Source of the DNA: Streptomyces sp. NBC_01454
Lineage (GTDB): Bacteria; Actinomycetota; Actinomycetes; Streptomycetales; Streptomycetaceae
NCBI RefSeq assembly: GCF_036227565.1
Contig: NZ_CP109460.1
Location: 4,774,001 to 4,838,000, forward strand
Direction of reading: 5' to 3'
Length of the DNA stretch: 64,000 nucleotides
Part shown: piece by piece, positions 16,474 through 23,487 of the stretch
How the letters are laid out: each line of letters starts with the position of its first letter
Numbering within the stretch: the stretch's first letter is position 1
Position numbers and translations under genes: made by a program
Notes under the pieces: model-generated
What the model was told of the DNA's origin: nothing
The model's database searches: none
The model's input: the letters and a program-made list of their open reading frames with translations, nothing else

Positions 16474-17952
16474 ATGCAGTCAGCACCGCACGGCAGGACC
16501 ACTCACACGACCCGACCGCCCGGCCACCCGCCGCTGCGCCTTCCCGACGGACCCGGCACGGGGCCCGACGTGCGCGCCGCCTGGGGCATCGGCTCGGCCG
16601 CACAGCAGCCGGACTGGCCCGACCCGGTCCTCGCCGCGGCCATCGGCGGCGAACTGGCCCGGCTGCCCGGCCTGGTGACCTGGGAGGAGGTCCGTCTGCT
16701 GCGGACCCTGCTCGCCGAGGCCGCGGCCGGTGACCGGCACGTGATCCAGGCGGGCGACTGCGCCGAGGACCCGGCCGAGTGCGCGCCGTCGGCGGTCACC
16801 CGCAAGGCCGGGCTGCTCGACGCCCTGGCCGGGGTGATGGAGGCCGGCACGGGCAAGCCGGTGGTGCGCATCGGACGGATCGCCGGGCAGTTCGCCAAGC
16901 CGCGCAGCGCCCCGACCGAAGCCGTCGCCGGTCTGACCCTGCCCGTCTACCGCGGTCACCTGGTCAACGCCCCAGAACCCACCCCGCCGGCGCGCCGGGC
17001 CGACCCGCAGCGGATGCTGGACTGCTACCGCGCCGCGTCTCACGCCCTCACCTGCCTGCGGCAGCGCACCAGCCCCCGGACACCGGCCACCGCCGCACCG
17101 GTGTGGGCCAGCCACGAGGCGCTCGTCTTCGACTACGAGCTGCCGCTGCTGCGCCGCACCCCTGCCGGCGAGACCCTGCTGACCTCCACCCATCTCCCCT
17201 GGATCGGCGAGCGCACCCGGCACCCGGACGGCCCGCACGCCATGATGCTGGCGCACGTGGCCAACCCCGTCGCCTGCAAGGTCGGGCCGACGACCCGGCC
17301 GGAGGACCTCCTCGCCCTGTGCGCCCGCCTCGACCCGGGCCGCGAGCCCGGCCGGCTCACCCTCATCGCCCGCATGGGCGCCCGGACGGCCGCCACCGCC
17401 CTCCCGCCCCTGGTCGCCGCCGTGCACCGGGCCGGCCACCCCGTCGTGTGGCTGTGCGACCCGATGCACGGCAACACCCTCAAGTCCCCTACGGGCACGA
17501 AGATCCGCTCGGTCCGCGCACTCCTCACCGAGGTCCGCGCCTTCCTCACCGCCGTCACCGAGGCCGGCGGCACCCCCGCCGGCCTCCACCTCGAAACCAC
17601 CCCGTACGACGTGACGGAATGCGTCTGGGACGACCCGGCGGAACGCGCTCCCGCGCGCCCCATCCCCGCGGAACTCGACCCCGCCGAACGCGACTTCGCC
17701 GAGAGCGGCAGCACCGAACGCGACTTCGCCGAGAGCGGCAGCACCGAACGCGACTTCGCCGAGAGCGGCAGCACCGAACGCGACGTCACCGAACGCGACA
17801 TCACCGGCGAAGAGCAGGCCGGCACCCCGGCCCCCGCCTCCCACTGCGACCCCCGCCTCAACCCGGCCCAGGCCCTCGAGGTGGCCCGCGCCTGGGCAAC
17901 ACCCCCACCCCCACGCCCCACCCCCCGCCTGGCCGGCTCCGCCCTCCACTGA
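16474..17952 (+). CDS. class II DAHP synthase with a repeat insertion
   Basis: 492 residues. It condenses phosphoenolpyruvate and erythrose 4-phosphate to DAHP, the entry step of the shikimate pathway. Class II motifs are present: QAGDCAE (92-98, metal cysteine C97), KPRSAPTE (142-149), CDPMHGN (328-334), TEC (381-383) and CDPRLN (458-463). The family normally joins the last two by a short loop. Here about 65 residues intervene, rich in E, R, D and S with three copies of a ten-residue unit. Dedicated DAHP synthases occur in clusters for shikimate-derived products such as phenazines. Its presence here argues that the aromatic core comes from chorismate or an earlier intermediate. Whether the insert affects feedback control is unknown. 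Confidence 0.9.
   Translation: MQSAPHGRTTHTTRPPGHPPLRLPDGPGTGPDVRAAWGIGSAAQQPDWPDPVLAAAIGGELARLPGLVTWEEVRLLRTLLAEAAAGDRHVIQAGDCAEDPAECAPSAVTRKAGLLDALAGVMEAGTGKPVVRIGRIAGQFAKPRSAPTEAVAGLTLPVYRGHLVNAPEPTPPARRADPQRMLDCYRAASHALTCLRQRTSPRTPATAAPVWASHEALVFDYELPLLRRTPAGETLLTSTHLPWIGERTRHPDGPHAMMLAHVANPVACKVGPTTRPEDLLALCARLDPGREPGRLTLIARMGARTAATALPPLVAAVHRAGHPVVWLCDPMHGNTLKSPTGTKIRSVRALLTEVRAFLTAVTEAGGTPAGLHLETTPYDVTECVWDDPAERAPARPIPAELDPAERDFAESGSTERDFAESGSTERDFAESGSTERDVTERDITGEEQAGTPAPASHCDPRLNPAQALEVARAWATPPPPRPTPRLAGSALH
17686..17805 (+). repeat. 30-bp tandem repeat inside the DAHP synthase gene
   Basis: Three identical 30-base units (17686-17715, 17716-17745, 17746-17775) encode ERDFAESGST, followed by two 15-base half units encoding ERDVT and ERDIT. 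Perfect DNA identity of the first three copies suggests recent slippage or recombination. Confidence 0.95.
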
Positions 17953-18102
17953 CCGACCCCGCCCGCCGCGGGGGCCCCGGCCCCCATGACGACCCCGACC
18001 AACCCCCGACGCCTCCTTCCCCGAAGCCTCCTCCCCCGACCCCGAAAGTCGCACCGGCCGTGCAGCCCGCACAGGCCGACCAGGAAAGGAACACCACACA
18101 CC

Positions 18103-18435
18103 ATGAGTGAAACCGTGATCCGCACCGACGACGGCACCTTCGCCATGATCAACGTCTTCGAAGTGGAGCCCGACCGGCAGAAGGAACTGGCCGACGTGAT
18201 GAGCGAGGGCGCCGACCGCTTCATCCGGCACCGTCAGGGATGCATCTCGGTGAACATCCTCACCAGCCTCGACGGCAAGCGCCTCGTCTACTACGCCCAG
18301 TGGCGCAGCAAGGCCGACATCAAGGCGACCATGGGCGACCCCAACGTCCAGTACTACCGCGACAAGGCCGCCGAACTCGCCAAGCCCGACCCGCACGCCT
18401 ACACGGTGTTCTCCGTCCACCACCCGGAGAACTGA
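18103..18435 (+). CDS. antibiotic biosynthesis monooxygenase (ABM) family protein
   Basis: 110 residues in a single ferredoxin-like ABM domain. Recognisable parts are the FAMINVFEVEPDRQKE start, the QGCISVNIL strand, the VYYAQWRS strand and the terminal YTVFSVHH strand. ABM proteins such as ActVA-Orf6 oxidise phenolic polycyclic intermediates without cofactor; others act as heme-degrading or quinone-forming enzymes. ATG 18103 has AGGAAAGGA upstream. It is the last gene of the plus-strand operon, 150 bases after DAHP synthase, and is closed by a perfect terminator 39 bases after its stop. A role as a late oxidase in the cluster is inferred from position. Confidence 0.85.
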   Translation: MSETVIRTDDGTFAMINVFEVEPDRQKELADVMSEGADRFIRHRQGCISVNILTSLDGKRLVYYAQWRSKADIKATMGDPNVQYYRDKAAELAKPDPHAYTVFSVHHPEN

Positions 18436-18473
18436 CGGACGGGCAGCCCCTGGCACCGGAAGCGAGAACGGAG

Positions 18474-18505
18474 AAGCCAGGTCGGGCATGGGTCCGACCT
18501 GGCTT
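18474..18505 (+). terminator. rho-independent terminator at the cluster right end
   Basis: A perfect 12-base inverted repeat (AAGCCAGGTCGG / CCGACCTGGCTT) has an 8-base loop and starts 39 bases after the ABM gene. It marks the likely end of the biosynthetic operon. Confidence 0.8.
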
Positions 18506-18836
18506 TACCGCCCCGGAATCATCCAGACCGTCCCCCGCTTCATGAGCGCGCGACGACTCACGGCGGCGTACCTGGCTCTGCTCGCTCTCACCGCCGCACT
18601 GTCCGCCGTCTTCGGGCCGCCCGGCCCCTTCCTCAGGTGCCACACGAGCACCGACCCACGCCCCCCCCCCCCCCCCCCGCCACTCAACGACCTGATTCAT
18701 CACCCCACCCGGCTCGCGGTGCCGGCGTTTCTCTCCGGCCGCGCGGAGGCGAAGTTCCGTGCCGGCCCTGGCAATGCTGTGGGTGGGGGCCGAAAACGCC
18801 TGGCGGCCGGATCGTGGTCGGCGGCACCCTGAAGCC
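18506..18836. other. intergenic region with an 18-base C homopolymer
   Basis: About 330 bases without a convincing gene. At 18661-18678 there are 18 consecutive C residues, very unusual even for a high-GC genome and a likely site of length variation or assembly error. A reading frame from 18488 crosses it but depends on the tract length and does not look like protein. Confidence 0.5.
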
Positions 18837-19046
18837 ATGAGTCGCTGGAAGCTTTCCGACAACTGGCACGCCGATCTCTCCGGCCTCACCATCGAGCAGC
18901 TCCGTGAGCGCCGAGCCTTCGCCGCCCAGCGCGCTCAGGACGCCGTGGCACGACGCATGGGCCGCAACCCCAAGGCTGCCCGCGACTGGCGCGAGAAGCT
19001 CCGTGCCGTCGAGGACGAACTCCTGAGGCGGGTCGTGCAGGAGTAG
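18837..19046 (+). CDS. small hypothetical charged protein
   Basis: 69 residues from ATG 18837. The sequence is strongly charged and helical: a WKLSDNWHADLSGL start, then a long arginine/glutamate/alanine segment with heptad-like spacing (IEQLRERRAF to LRAVEDELLRR) suggesting a short coiled coil. The reading frame extends 26 residues upstream, but that part is not protein-like. There is no signal peptide or cysteine. It stands alone, upstream of the tRNA gene. The function is unknown. Confidence 0.5.
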   Translation: MSRWKLSDNWHADLSGLTIEQLRERRAFAAQRAQDAVARRMGRNPKAARDWREKLRAVEDELLRRVVQE

Positions 19047-19199
19047 CCGGCCCCCCGAGGACCTGGCGAAGCTGGCCTCTTGCACCGTGGGCCTGCCGAG
19101 GGTGGTGGTCAGGGCGGCCCGGGCAGGGGCGGTGAGGATGCGGTCAGCGCCGTCGGAAATGACCGCGAAGGCATGTGCGCCATATGTGCGCTACGAGCA

Positions 19200-19236
19200 C
19201 AGATGCCCTCCCGTCTGTTGGACGGGAGGGCATCTG
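19200..19236 (-). terminator. strong terminator downstream of tRNA-Arg
   Basis: A perfect 16-base inverted repeat (outer arm starting CAGATGCCCTCCCGTC) around the 5-base loop TGTTG, placed 17 bases after the tRNA 3' end. It could stop transcription in both directions. Confidence 0.8.
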
Positions 19237-19252
19237 CGCTGGTGCTTCTCTG

Positions 19253-19325
19253 TGCCCCCGGCAGGATTCGAACCTGCGACACCCGCTTTAGGAGAGCGGT
19301 GCTCTATCCCCTGAGCTACGGAGGC
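19253..19325 (-). tRNA. tRNA-Arg, anticodon CCT
   Basis: A 73-base cloverleaf on the minus strand. The acceptor stem is GCCTCCG with CGGGGGC (one G-T pair), followed by the D arm, the anticodon stem CCGCT/AGCGG with loop CTCCTAA giving anticodon CCT, a five-base variable region, and the T arm GCAGG-TTCGAAT-CCTGC. The discriminator is A. CCA is not encoded, as is common in Streptomyces. It reads the rare AGG codon. Confidence 0.95.
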
Positions 19326-19512
19326 ATGGGTTTGGACCCCTGACAGGGTAGCTGATGGGTGCGCTGGAGGTTGCTTGTGTTGGGGGTGAGGCCCCTGGAC
19401 GTGCCGTGGGTGGCCATGGGGCTCAAGGCGGTGAGGTGGTCCGGCTGTGTGGTCACGTCGCCTCGTCGGGGGTAAGTGCCACTGAAATGATGGCTGGTTG
19501 AGCCATGGCGTG

Positions 19513-19550
19513 CCGATGGCGGTGGCCGATGAATCGGTCACCGCCATCGG
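19513..19550 (-). terminator. hairpin downstream of the small membrane-protein pair
   Basis: CCGATGGCGGTG and CACCGCCATCGG form a 12-base stem extended inward by further pairs, 61 bases beyond the stop of the minus-strand gene ending at 19611. It is a likely terminator for that pair. The 19326-19512 stretch towards the tRNA shows no gene. Confidence 0.6.
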
Positions 19551-19610
19551 TGTGTACGCCTGATGCCGCGCCGTCGGGGTGGCGGCGGTCGCGGGCTCAT
19601 GCGTCCGGTG

Positions 19611-19934
19611 TCAGCCCCCGATGTGCCAGCTGATCGTGCCGTCCGTGGTGGTGAGGAGGGCGAGGAGGAGCAGGTCGGCGGCGCCGAGGGCGATGCCCAG
19701 GAGGGCGCGGCCGCGGCGGTTGGTGCCGCGGGCCAGGGCCAGGCCGCCGAGGGTCAGGGCGCAGGGGCCGAGGAGGAGGTTGAGGACCAGGGTGCCGAGC
19801 AGGCCGAGGATGAAGGAGGCCACAGCCATGCCGTCCGCGTGGGAGCGGAGGTGGGAGGCGGGCCGGTGCGGGGCCTGGAGCTCGGGGGCCGGGGCGGGCG
19901 AGATCGTCCGGGCGGCTTCGCTGAGCGTGGTCAT
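19611..19934 (-). CDS. small membrane protein, DUF4190-like
   Basis: 107 residues. A hydrophilic proline-rich start of about 35 residues is followed by two hydrophobic segments: AVASFILGLLGTLVLNLLLG (about 37-56) and ALLGIALGAADLLLLALL (about 77-94), joined by a short LARGTNRRGRA loop. That arrangement matches the two-helix DUF4190 family common in actinobacteria, whose role is not known. Its ATG overlaps the stop of the preceding small gene by four bases, so the two are coupled. The pair is divergent from a FabR/DesT-like TetR gene, suggesting control by that regulator and a link to membrane lipid state. Confidence 0.7.
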   Translation of the reverse strand: MTTLSEAARTISPAPAPELQAPHRPASHLRSHADGMAVASFILGLLGTLVLNLLLGPCALTLGGLALARGTNRRGRALLGIALGAADLLLLALLTTTDGTISWHIGG

Positions 19935-20095
19935 CGGGAGGTCACCTCGTGCTGGTGGCGGCGTTCGCGGAGGAAGAAGACGAGCAGCCAGCCGGCGATG
20001 ACGGCGGCCGCGACGAGGGTGACGGGGACGGGGAGGTGTGCCGCGGTGCCCAGCAGGGTCCCCATCAGGAGGAGGGCTGCGACGAGGAAGAGCAT
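19931..20095 (-). CDS. very small membrane protein
   Basis: 54 residues from ATG 20095, with GGAAAGGA just upstream. Two hydrophobic helices (about 2-15 and 21-39) separated by HLPVPV, then a positively charged tail LRERRHQHEVTSR. It is coupled to the next gene by a four-base overlap. It is divergent from the TetR gene with 103 bases between. The function is unknown; it may be a subunit or stabiliser of the neighbouring two-helix protein. Confidence 0.6.
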   Translation of the reverse strand: MLFLVAALLLMGTLLGTAAHLPVPVTLVAAAVIAGWLLVFFLRERRHQHEVTSR

Positions 20096-20120
20096 GATCT
20101 TCCTTTCCAGTTCCAGAGGA

Positions 20121-20193
20121 CAGTTGTTCACTCAGTTCCCTCAGTCTACGACCGTCCGCGAGTGGAGTAGTTCGGAGAACGGTTGTTTACTAG
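20121..20193. promoter_or_regulatory. paired direct-repeat operator candidate for the TetR regulator
   Basis: CAGTTGTTCACTCAG at 20121-20135 and ACGGTTGTTTACTAG at about 20179-20193 share the core GTTGTTyACT. On the other strand the first copy reads AGTGAAC, a half-site like those bound by DesT-type regulators. The second copy ends six bases before the TetR start codon. Confidence 0.45.
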
Positions 20194-20198
20194 ATGAC

Positions 20199-20834
20199 AT
20201 GAGTCACAGTCTTGGAGTGCGGCAGGCCCAGAAACAGAAGACCCGTCAGGCGTTGCTCGACGGGGCGCTCGGGCTGCTGGAGGAGCAGAGCCTGAGCAGC
20301 CTGGGGCTGCGGGAAGTGACGCGGGTGGTGGGCATCGCCCCGACCGCGTTCTACCGGCACTTCCGCGACATGGGGGAGCTGGGTGTCGCGCTGGTCGAGG
20401 AGGCGCTGGGGAGCCTGCATGTGATGGTGCGCGCGATCCTCGCCGAGCAGGACGGGGCCGAGGAGCGGATCGACCGGACGGTCGCGGTCGTGGAGCAGCA
20501 CGTACGCCGGTATCCGCTGCACATCCGGTTCGTGGCGCGTGAGCGGCACGGTGGCGTACGGGCCGTCCGGCAGGCCATCGCGGGGGAGCTGGACCGGTTT
20601 GCGGAGGAGGTCGCGGCGGCGCTGAAGACGCAGCCGGTGTCGGAGGGCTGGCGCGATGACGATGTGCGGATGCTGGCGGAGCTGTATGTGGACCGGCTGG
20701 TGACGACGGCCGCGGCGCTGCTCGACGCCGAGGCGGACGGCATGGAGGGCGCGGCCGAGCAGGTGGTGCGGGTCGCGCGCCGGCAGCTGCGGCTGATCAG
20801 CATCGGGCGGCGGCACTGGCGGGAGGAGCAATAG
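20199..20834 (+). CDS. TetR regulator of the FabR/DesT type
   Basis: 211 residues. The HTH region LSSLGLREVTRVVGIAPTAFYRHFRDMGELG (split here by domain: turn at VGIAPTAF, recognition helix YRHFRDM) strongly resembles FabR and DesT, which control unsaturated fatty-acid synthesis in response to acyl-CoA. The ligand domain fills the rest, ending in RRQLRLISIGRRHW. ATG 20199 is chosen because the similarity begins just after it; no strong ribosome site is visible. It is divergent from two small membrane proteins, and GTTGTTyACT direct repeats lie between. Probable targets are those genes plus lipid genes elsewhere. Confidence 0.8.
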   Translation: MSHSLGVRQAQKQKTRQALLDGALGLLEEQSLSSLGLREVTRVVGIAPTAFYRHFRDMGELGVALVEEALGSLHVMVRAILAEQDGAEERIDRTVAVVEQHVRRYPLHIRFVARERHGGVRAVRQAIAGELDRFAEEVAAALKTQPVSEGWRDDDVRMLAELYVDRLVTTAAALLDAEADGMEGAAEQVVRVARRQLRLISIGRRHWREEQ

Positions 20835-20918
20835 GGGGAGGAGTAGGGGGAGGAGTGCGGGGGCCGTTCGGGGTGCCTCGCCGGTTTGTTTCCCCGTTTG
20901 CGTGGTGACGTGGGGGCG

Positions 20919-22166
20919 TCAATCGCGCGCCGGGGTGACCCGTACGCGGTAGGTGCCGTCCGGGTTTTCCGTGAGGACGGTGACGGCTGCGCCGCTGGTG
21001 CGGTCGGTGAAGGTCTCGCCGGGGCCGAAGGTGGCGTCCGTCAGTTCCGGGTCGACGTATTTGTTGTCCCGGTAGCAGCCTCCGCTGTGCGGGGTGGCGT
21101 CCACGATGCGGAGCGGGCCGCGGCCCGAGGGGACGTGGGTGGCGACGCGGTAGATGAGGACGCCCGGCTGGCAGACGGCCGGGTCGAGCAGGCCGCGGAT
21201 GCGGGCCTCGACGACCAGGGCGGTGCGGTGGGAGGTCGGGACGACGACGATCTTGGTGCCGCCGGGGGTGGAGAGGGGGGTGAGGGTGTGTTCGCCGGGC
21301 GTCCCGTGGCGTGGAGCGCAGTGCACCTGCTCGGCGGAGAGCCAGCCGAGCTTCCACTTGTGCCAGCCGACGAAGTCGTTGCTCGGCCCCCAGTCCTCGT
21401 CCATCGGATCCCAGTGGCCTACGGGGGGTGAGTCGTCGCGGTCGTCGGTGAAGTAGAGGTCGGGCAGGCCGAAGCTGTGGGCGTTCTCGTGGTTGAGGAC
21501 GCGGAAGGCGCTCGACCCGGTTTGCCGGCTCCAGATGAAGGACGCGTTCCGGAACGGCACCCCGTCGGCGGTCCGCAGCCCCATGTCGCCACCGCTGAAG
21601 GTGACCGACAGGACCGTACGGGTCGCGGGCGGACCCGCGTTGGGGGTGGCGATGACGTTGATGACGTCGTAGTCGCGGAAGTCGACGAGCGGGTCGACGG
21701 CGCGGACCAGTTCCCGGGACAGGGCGTGATAGCCGCCGTCCGAGGTCGGGTCGAAGCTGGCACCCCGCCCGATGCCGTACGCCGCGAGCGGCCGTGACAT
21801 CCGGATCCACCGGAACAGCGGTATGGGGCGGTAGGTCAGCCTGCCGTAGGAGCTGATGCGGAAATACTCCGTCGCGGCCGGGAAGAACTCGGCGAAGCGG
21901 GCCCGGGGGGAGAGGGTCGCGTGCGCGTCCGGGAAGTCGATGAAGAGGGTGAGCGCCCGTACGGGACCGGACGATCGGGCGAAACCTGTGGGGGTCTCCG
22001 CGGATTCGGCGACGTCGTCGCTGATGCCGCGCAGGGCACACGGGCCACTCGGCGAGGCGCCGGGCCCGGTGGGTATGGCCACGGCGCTGGGCGGTGAGCC
22101 CAGGGCTATCGCCGCGGCCGCGGTGGCCGCTCCTGCGGCCAGAACCGCGGATACCTTGTGCTTCAT
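20919..22166 (-). CDS. secreted M6-family-like metalloprotease
   Basis: 415 residues. The signal peptide covers about 1-30 (KHKV start, alanine-rich core, cleavage near AVA). The zinc-binding motif is HENAHSFGLPD with HExxH at 226-230 and the downstream aspartate typical of M6 (immune-inhibitor-A-like) and related metzincin-like proteases. The preceding region contains YFRISSYGRL, a usual M6 signature, and a GHWDPMDEDWGPS segment follows as the Met-turn region. The C-terminal 150 residues form a beta-rich domain with one disulfide candidate. ATG 22166 has AAGGTGA five bases upstream and is preferred to GTG 22175. It is exported and probably degrades extracellular protein. It is convergent with the TetR gene. 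Confidence 0.85.
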   Translation of the reverse strand: MKHKVSAVLAAGAATAAAAIALGSPPSAVAIPTGPGASPSGPCALRGISDDVAESAETPTGFARSSGPVRALTLFIDFPDAHATLSPRARFAEFFPAATEYFRISSYGRLTYRPIPLFRWIRMSRPLAAYGIGRGASFDPTSDGGYHALSRELVRAVDPLVDFRDYDVINVIATPNAGPPATRTVLSVTFSGGDMGLRTADGVPFRNASFIWSRQTGSSAFRVLNHENAHSFGLPDLYFTDDRDDSPPVGHWDPMDEDWGPSNDFVGWHKWKLGWLSAEQVHCAPRHGTPGEHTLTPLSTPGGTKIVVVPTSHRTALVVEARIRGLLDPAVCQPGVLIYRVATHVPSGRGPLRIVDATPHSGGCYRDNKYVDPELTDATFGPGETFTDRTSGAAVTVLTENPDGTYRVRVTPARD

Positions 22167-22630
22167 ACCGATCACCTTGTGTCGACGGGTGATCGCTCGC
22201 GCGCGGGGTTACGTCAACCGGAGTCATGGCGGGGCCGGATGGGTCGGTCTGGAGAGGCGGTTCGGGTGGGGCGGTTCGGGTGGGGCGGACCCGGACCGGT
22301 CCCGGTGGGGTGTGGTTCAGGTCACGTCGGGGAGTGAAATATCCGGGGAGGGGATCCCCGTTTAACCAGACGTCCGGATGAAACGGGGGGCGAATCCCCG
22401 GTTCGGTGGGCCGGTCGTCGGGTCGCCGAGCCGGCGGGTCGCCCGGTCGTCCGGTCGCCCGGTGGTCCGGTGGTCCGGTGTGCAAGCCGTGGTCACCCGG
22501 TCGGCCGGGCTGGCCGGCGGTCGCGCCTCCGGCCGTATGGCCCGTCGGTTCGGATGGCCCTCCGGCCGCCTGATCGTCCGGAGACCCGTGTGGTCAGAGA
22601 TGTGCTGAGAGATGAGAGGAGTGAGCCGCC
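22167..22630. other. intergenic region with short GC-rich repeats
   Basis: 464 bases. Direct repeats of GGCGGTTCGGGTGG near 22256-22290, a GGGGATCCCC palindrome at 22350-22359, and degenerate CCGGTsGTC units around 22440-22490. Promoters of the protease and the TetR gene should lie here. No coding region is convincing. Confidence 0.45.
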
Positions 22631-23293
22631 GTGGCCGCCACCACTGCTTGTGCGAAGTCCGGGAAAGAGGGGCAGCAGCCCCGTCTGCGGGCCGATGCCC
22701 TGCGCAACCGGGAGCGGATCATCGCGGCCGCCCGCGAGACGATGGTCGAGTTCGGGGCCGAGGTCCCGCTCGATGAAATCGCTCGACGCGCGGGTGTCGG
22801 TAATGCGACGCTCTATCGTCACTTCGCGGATCGCCTGGAGTTGATCCACCACGTCACCCTGTCCGTCATGTCCCGTACCGCGGACCGAGCGGAGAGCGCC
22901 CTTGCCGAGGAGTCCGATGCTTTCCAAGCGCTGAGGCGCTTCGTCCACGCCGCGGTGGAGGAGCGGATCGGGGCGCTGTGCCCCCTGCTCTCCGACGGCG
23001 TCGACCGCGACCACCCCGACCTGCTCGCCGCGGGTGATCGTCTGGAGGCGGCCATCGAGGCCGTCATGGGCGCCGCACGCGACAGCGGCCAGCTGCGTAC
23101 CGACATCGCCGTCGGCGATCTGATGGTCGCGCTCACCCAGCTGACCAGGCCGTTGCCGAGCAGCGGCGGTATGGATTTCGACAAGTTCGTGCACCGTCAT
23201 CTGCAGCTGTTCCTGGACGGCCTGCAGGCGCCCGCCCGTTCCGAACTTCCCGGGGCCCCGGCCACCTTGGAAGATCTCCGGCGCCGCTCGTAA
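22631..23293 (+). CDS. TetR-family regulator of the downstream exporter
   Basis: 220 residues. Typical N-terminal HTH: LRNRERIIAAARETMVEFG, then LDEIARRAGVGNATLYRHF. The ligand domain includes a CPLLSDGVDRDHPDLLAAG loop and the C-terminal TetR_C extension seen in regulators of multidrug efflux. GTG 22631 is used, since homology begins shortly after; no strong ribosome site is seen. It is followed on the same strand, after 194 bases, by a DHA2-family exporter, so the natural reading is local repression of that exporter with relief by its substrate. The drug or metabolite is unknown. Confidence 0.88.
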   Translation: MAATTACAKSGKEGQQPRLRADALRNRERIIAAARETMVEFGAEVPLDEIARRAGVGNATLYRHFADRLELIHHVTLSVMSRTADRAESALAEESDAFQALRRFVHAAVEERIGALCPLLSDGVDRDHPDLLAAGDRLEAAIEAVMGAARDSGQLRTDIAVGDLMVALTQLTRPLPSSGGMDFDKFVHRHLQLFLDGLQAPARSELPGAPATLEDLRRRS

Positions 23294-23487
23294 CCCCGGC
23301 ACCACGCCGTCATACCTCCCACGCTTCCTGCCCGACCCACCGACTCGTCCCGCCCCACCGTCCCGCTCGTCCGTCCACTCCTACGTCCCGTCCTGCGTTC
23401 GTGCGTTCCTGCGTCCTGACGGCCGCCCGGTCCGCCGGCCTTGCTCTTGCTCTTGTTCGCTCACCGCACCACTAGGTGGATCCCGTC

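Noticed and set aside
6939..18505. Phenazine or aminohydroxybenzoate cluster
   Set aside because: A class II DAHP synthase is present, but phzE-, phzD-, phzF-, griI- and griH-like genes are not.
19253..19325. tRNA-Arg as integration site of a mobile element
   Set aside because: No integrase gene and no direct repeat of the tRNA 3' end is visible in the neighbourhood.
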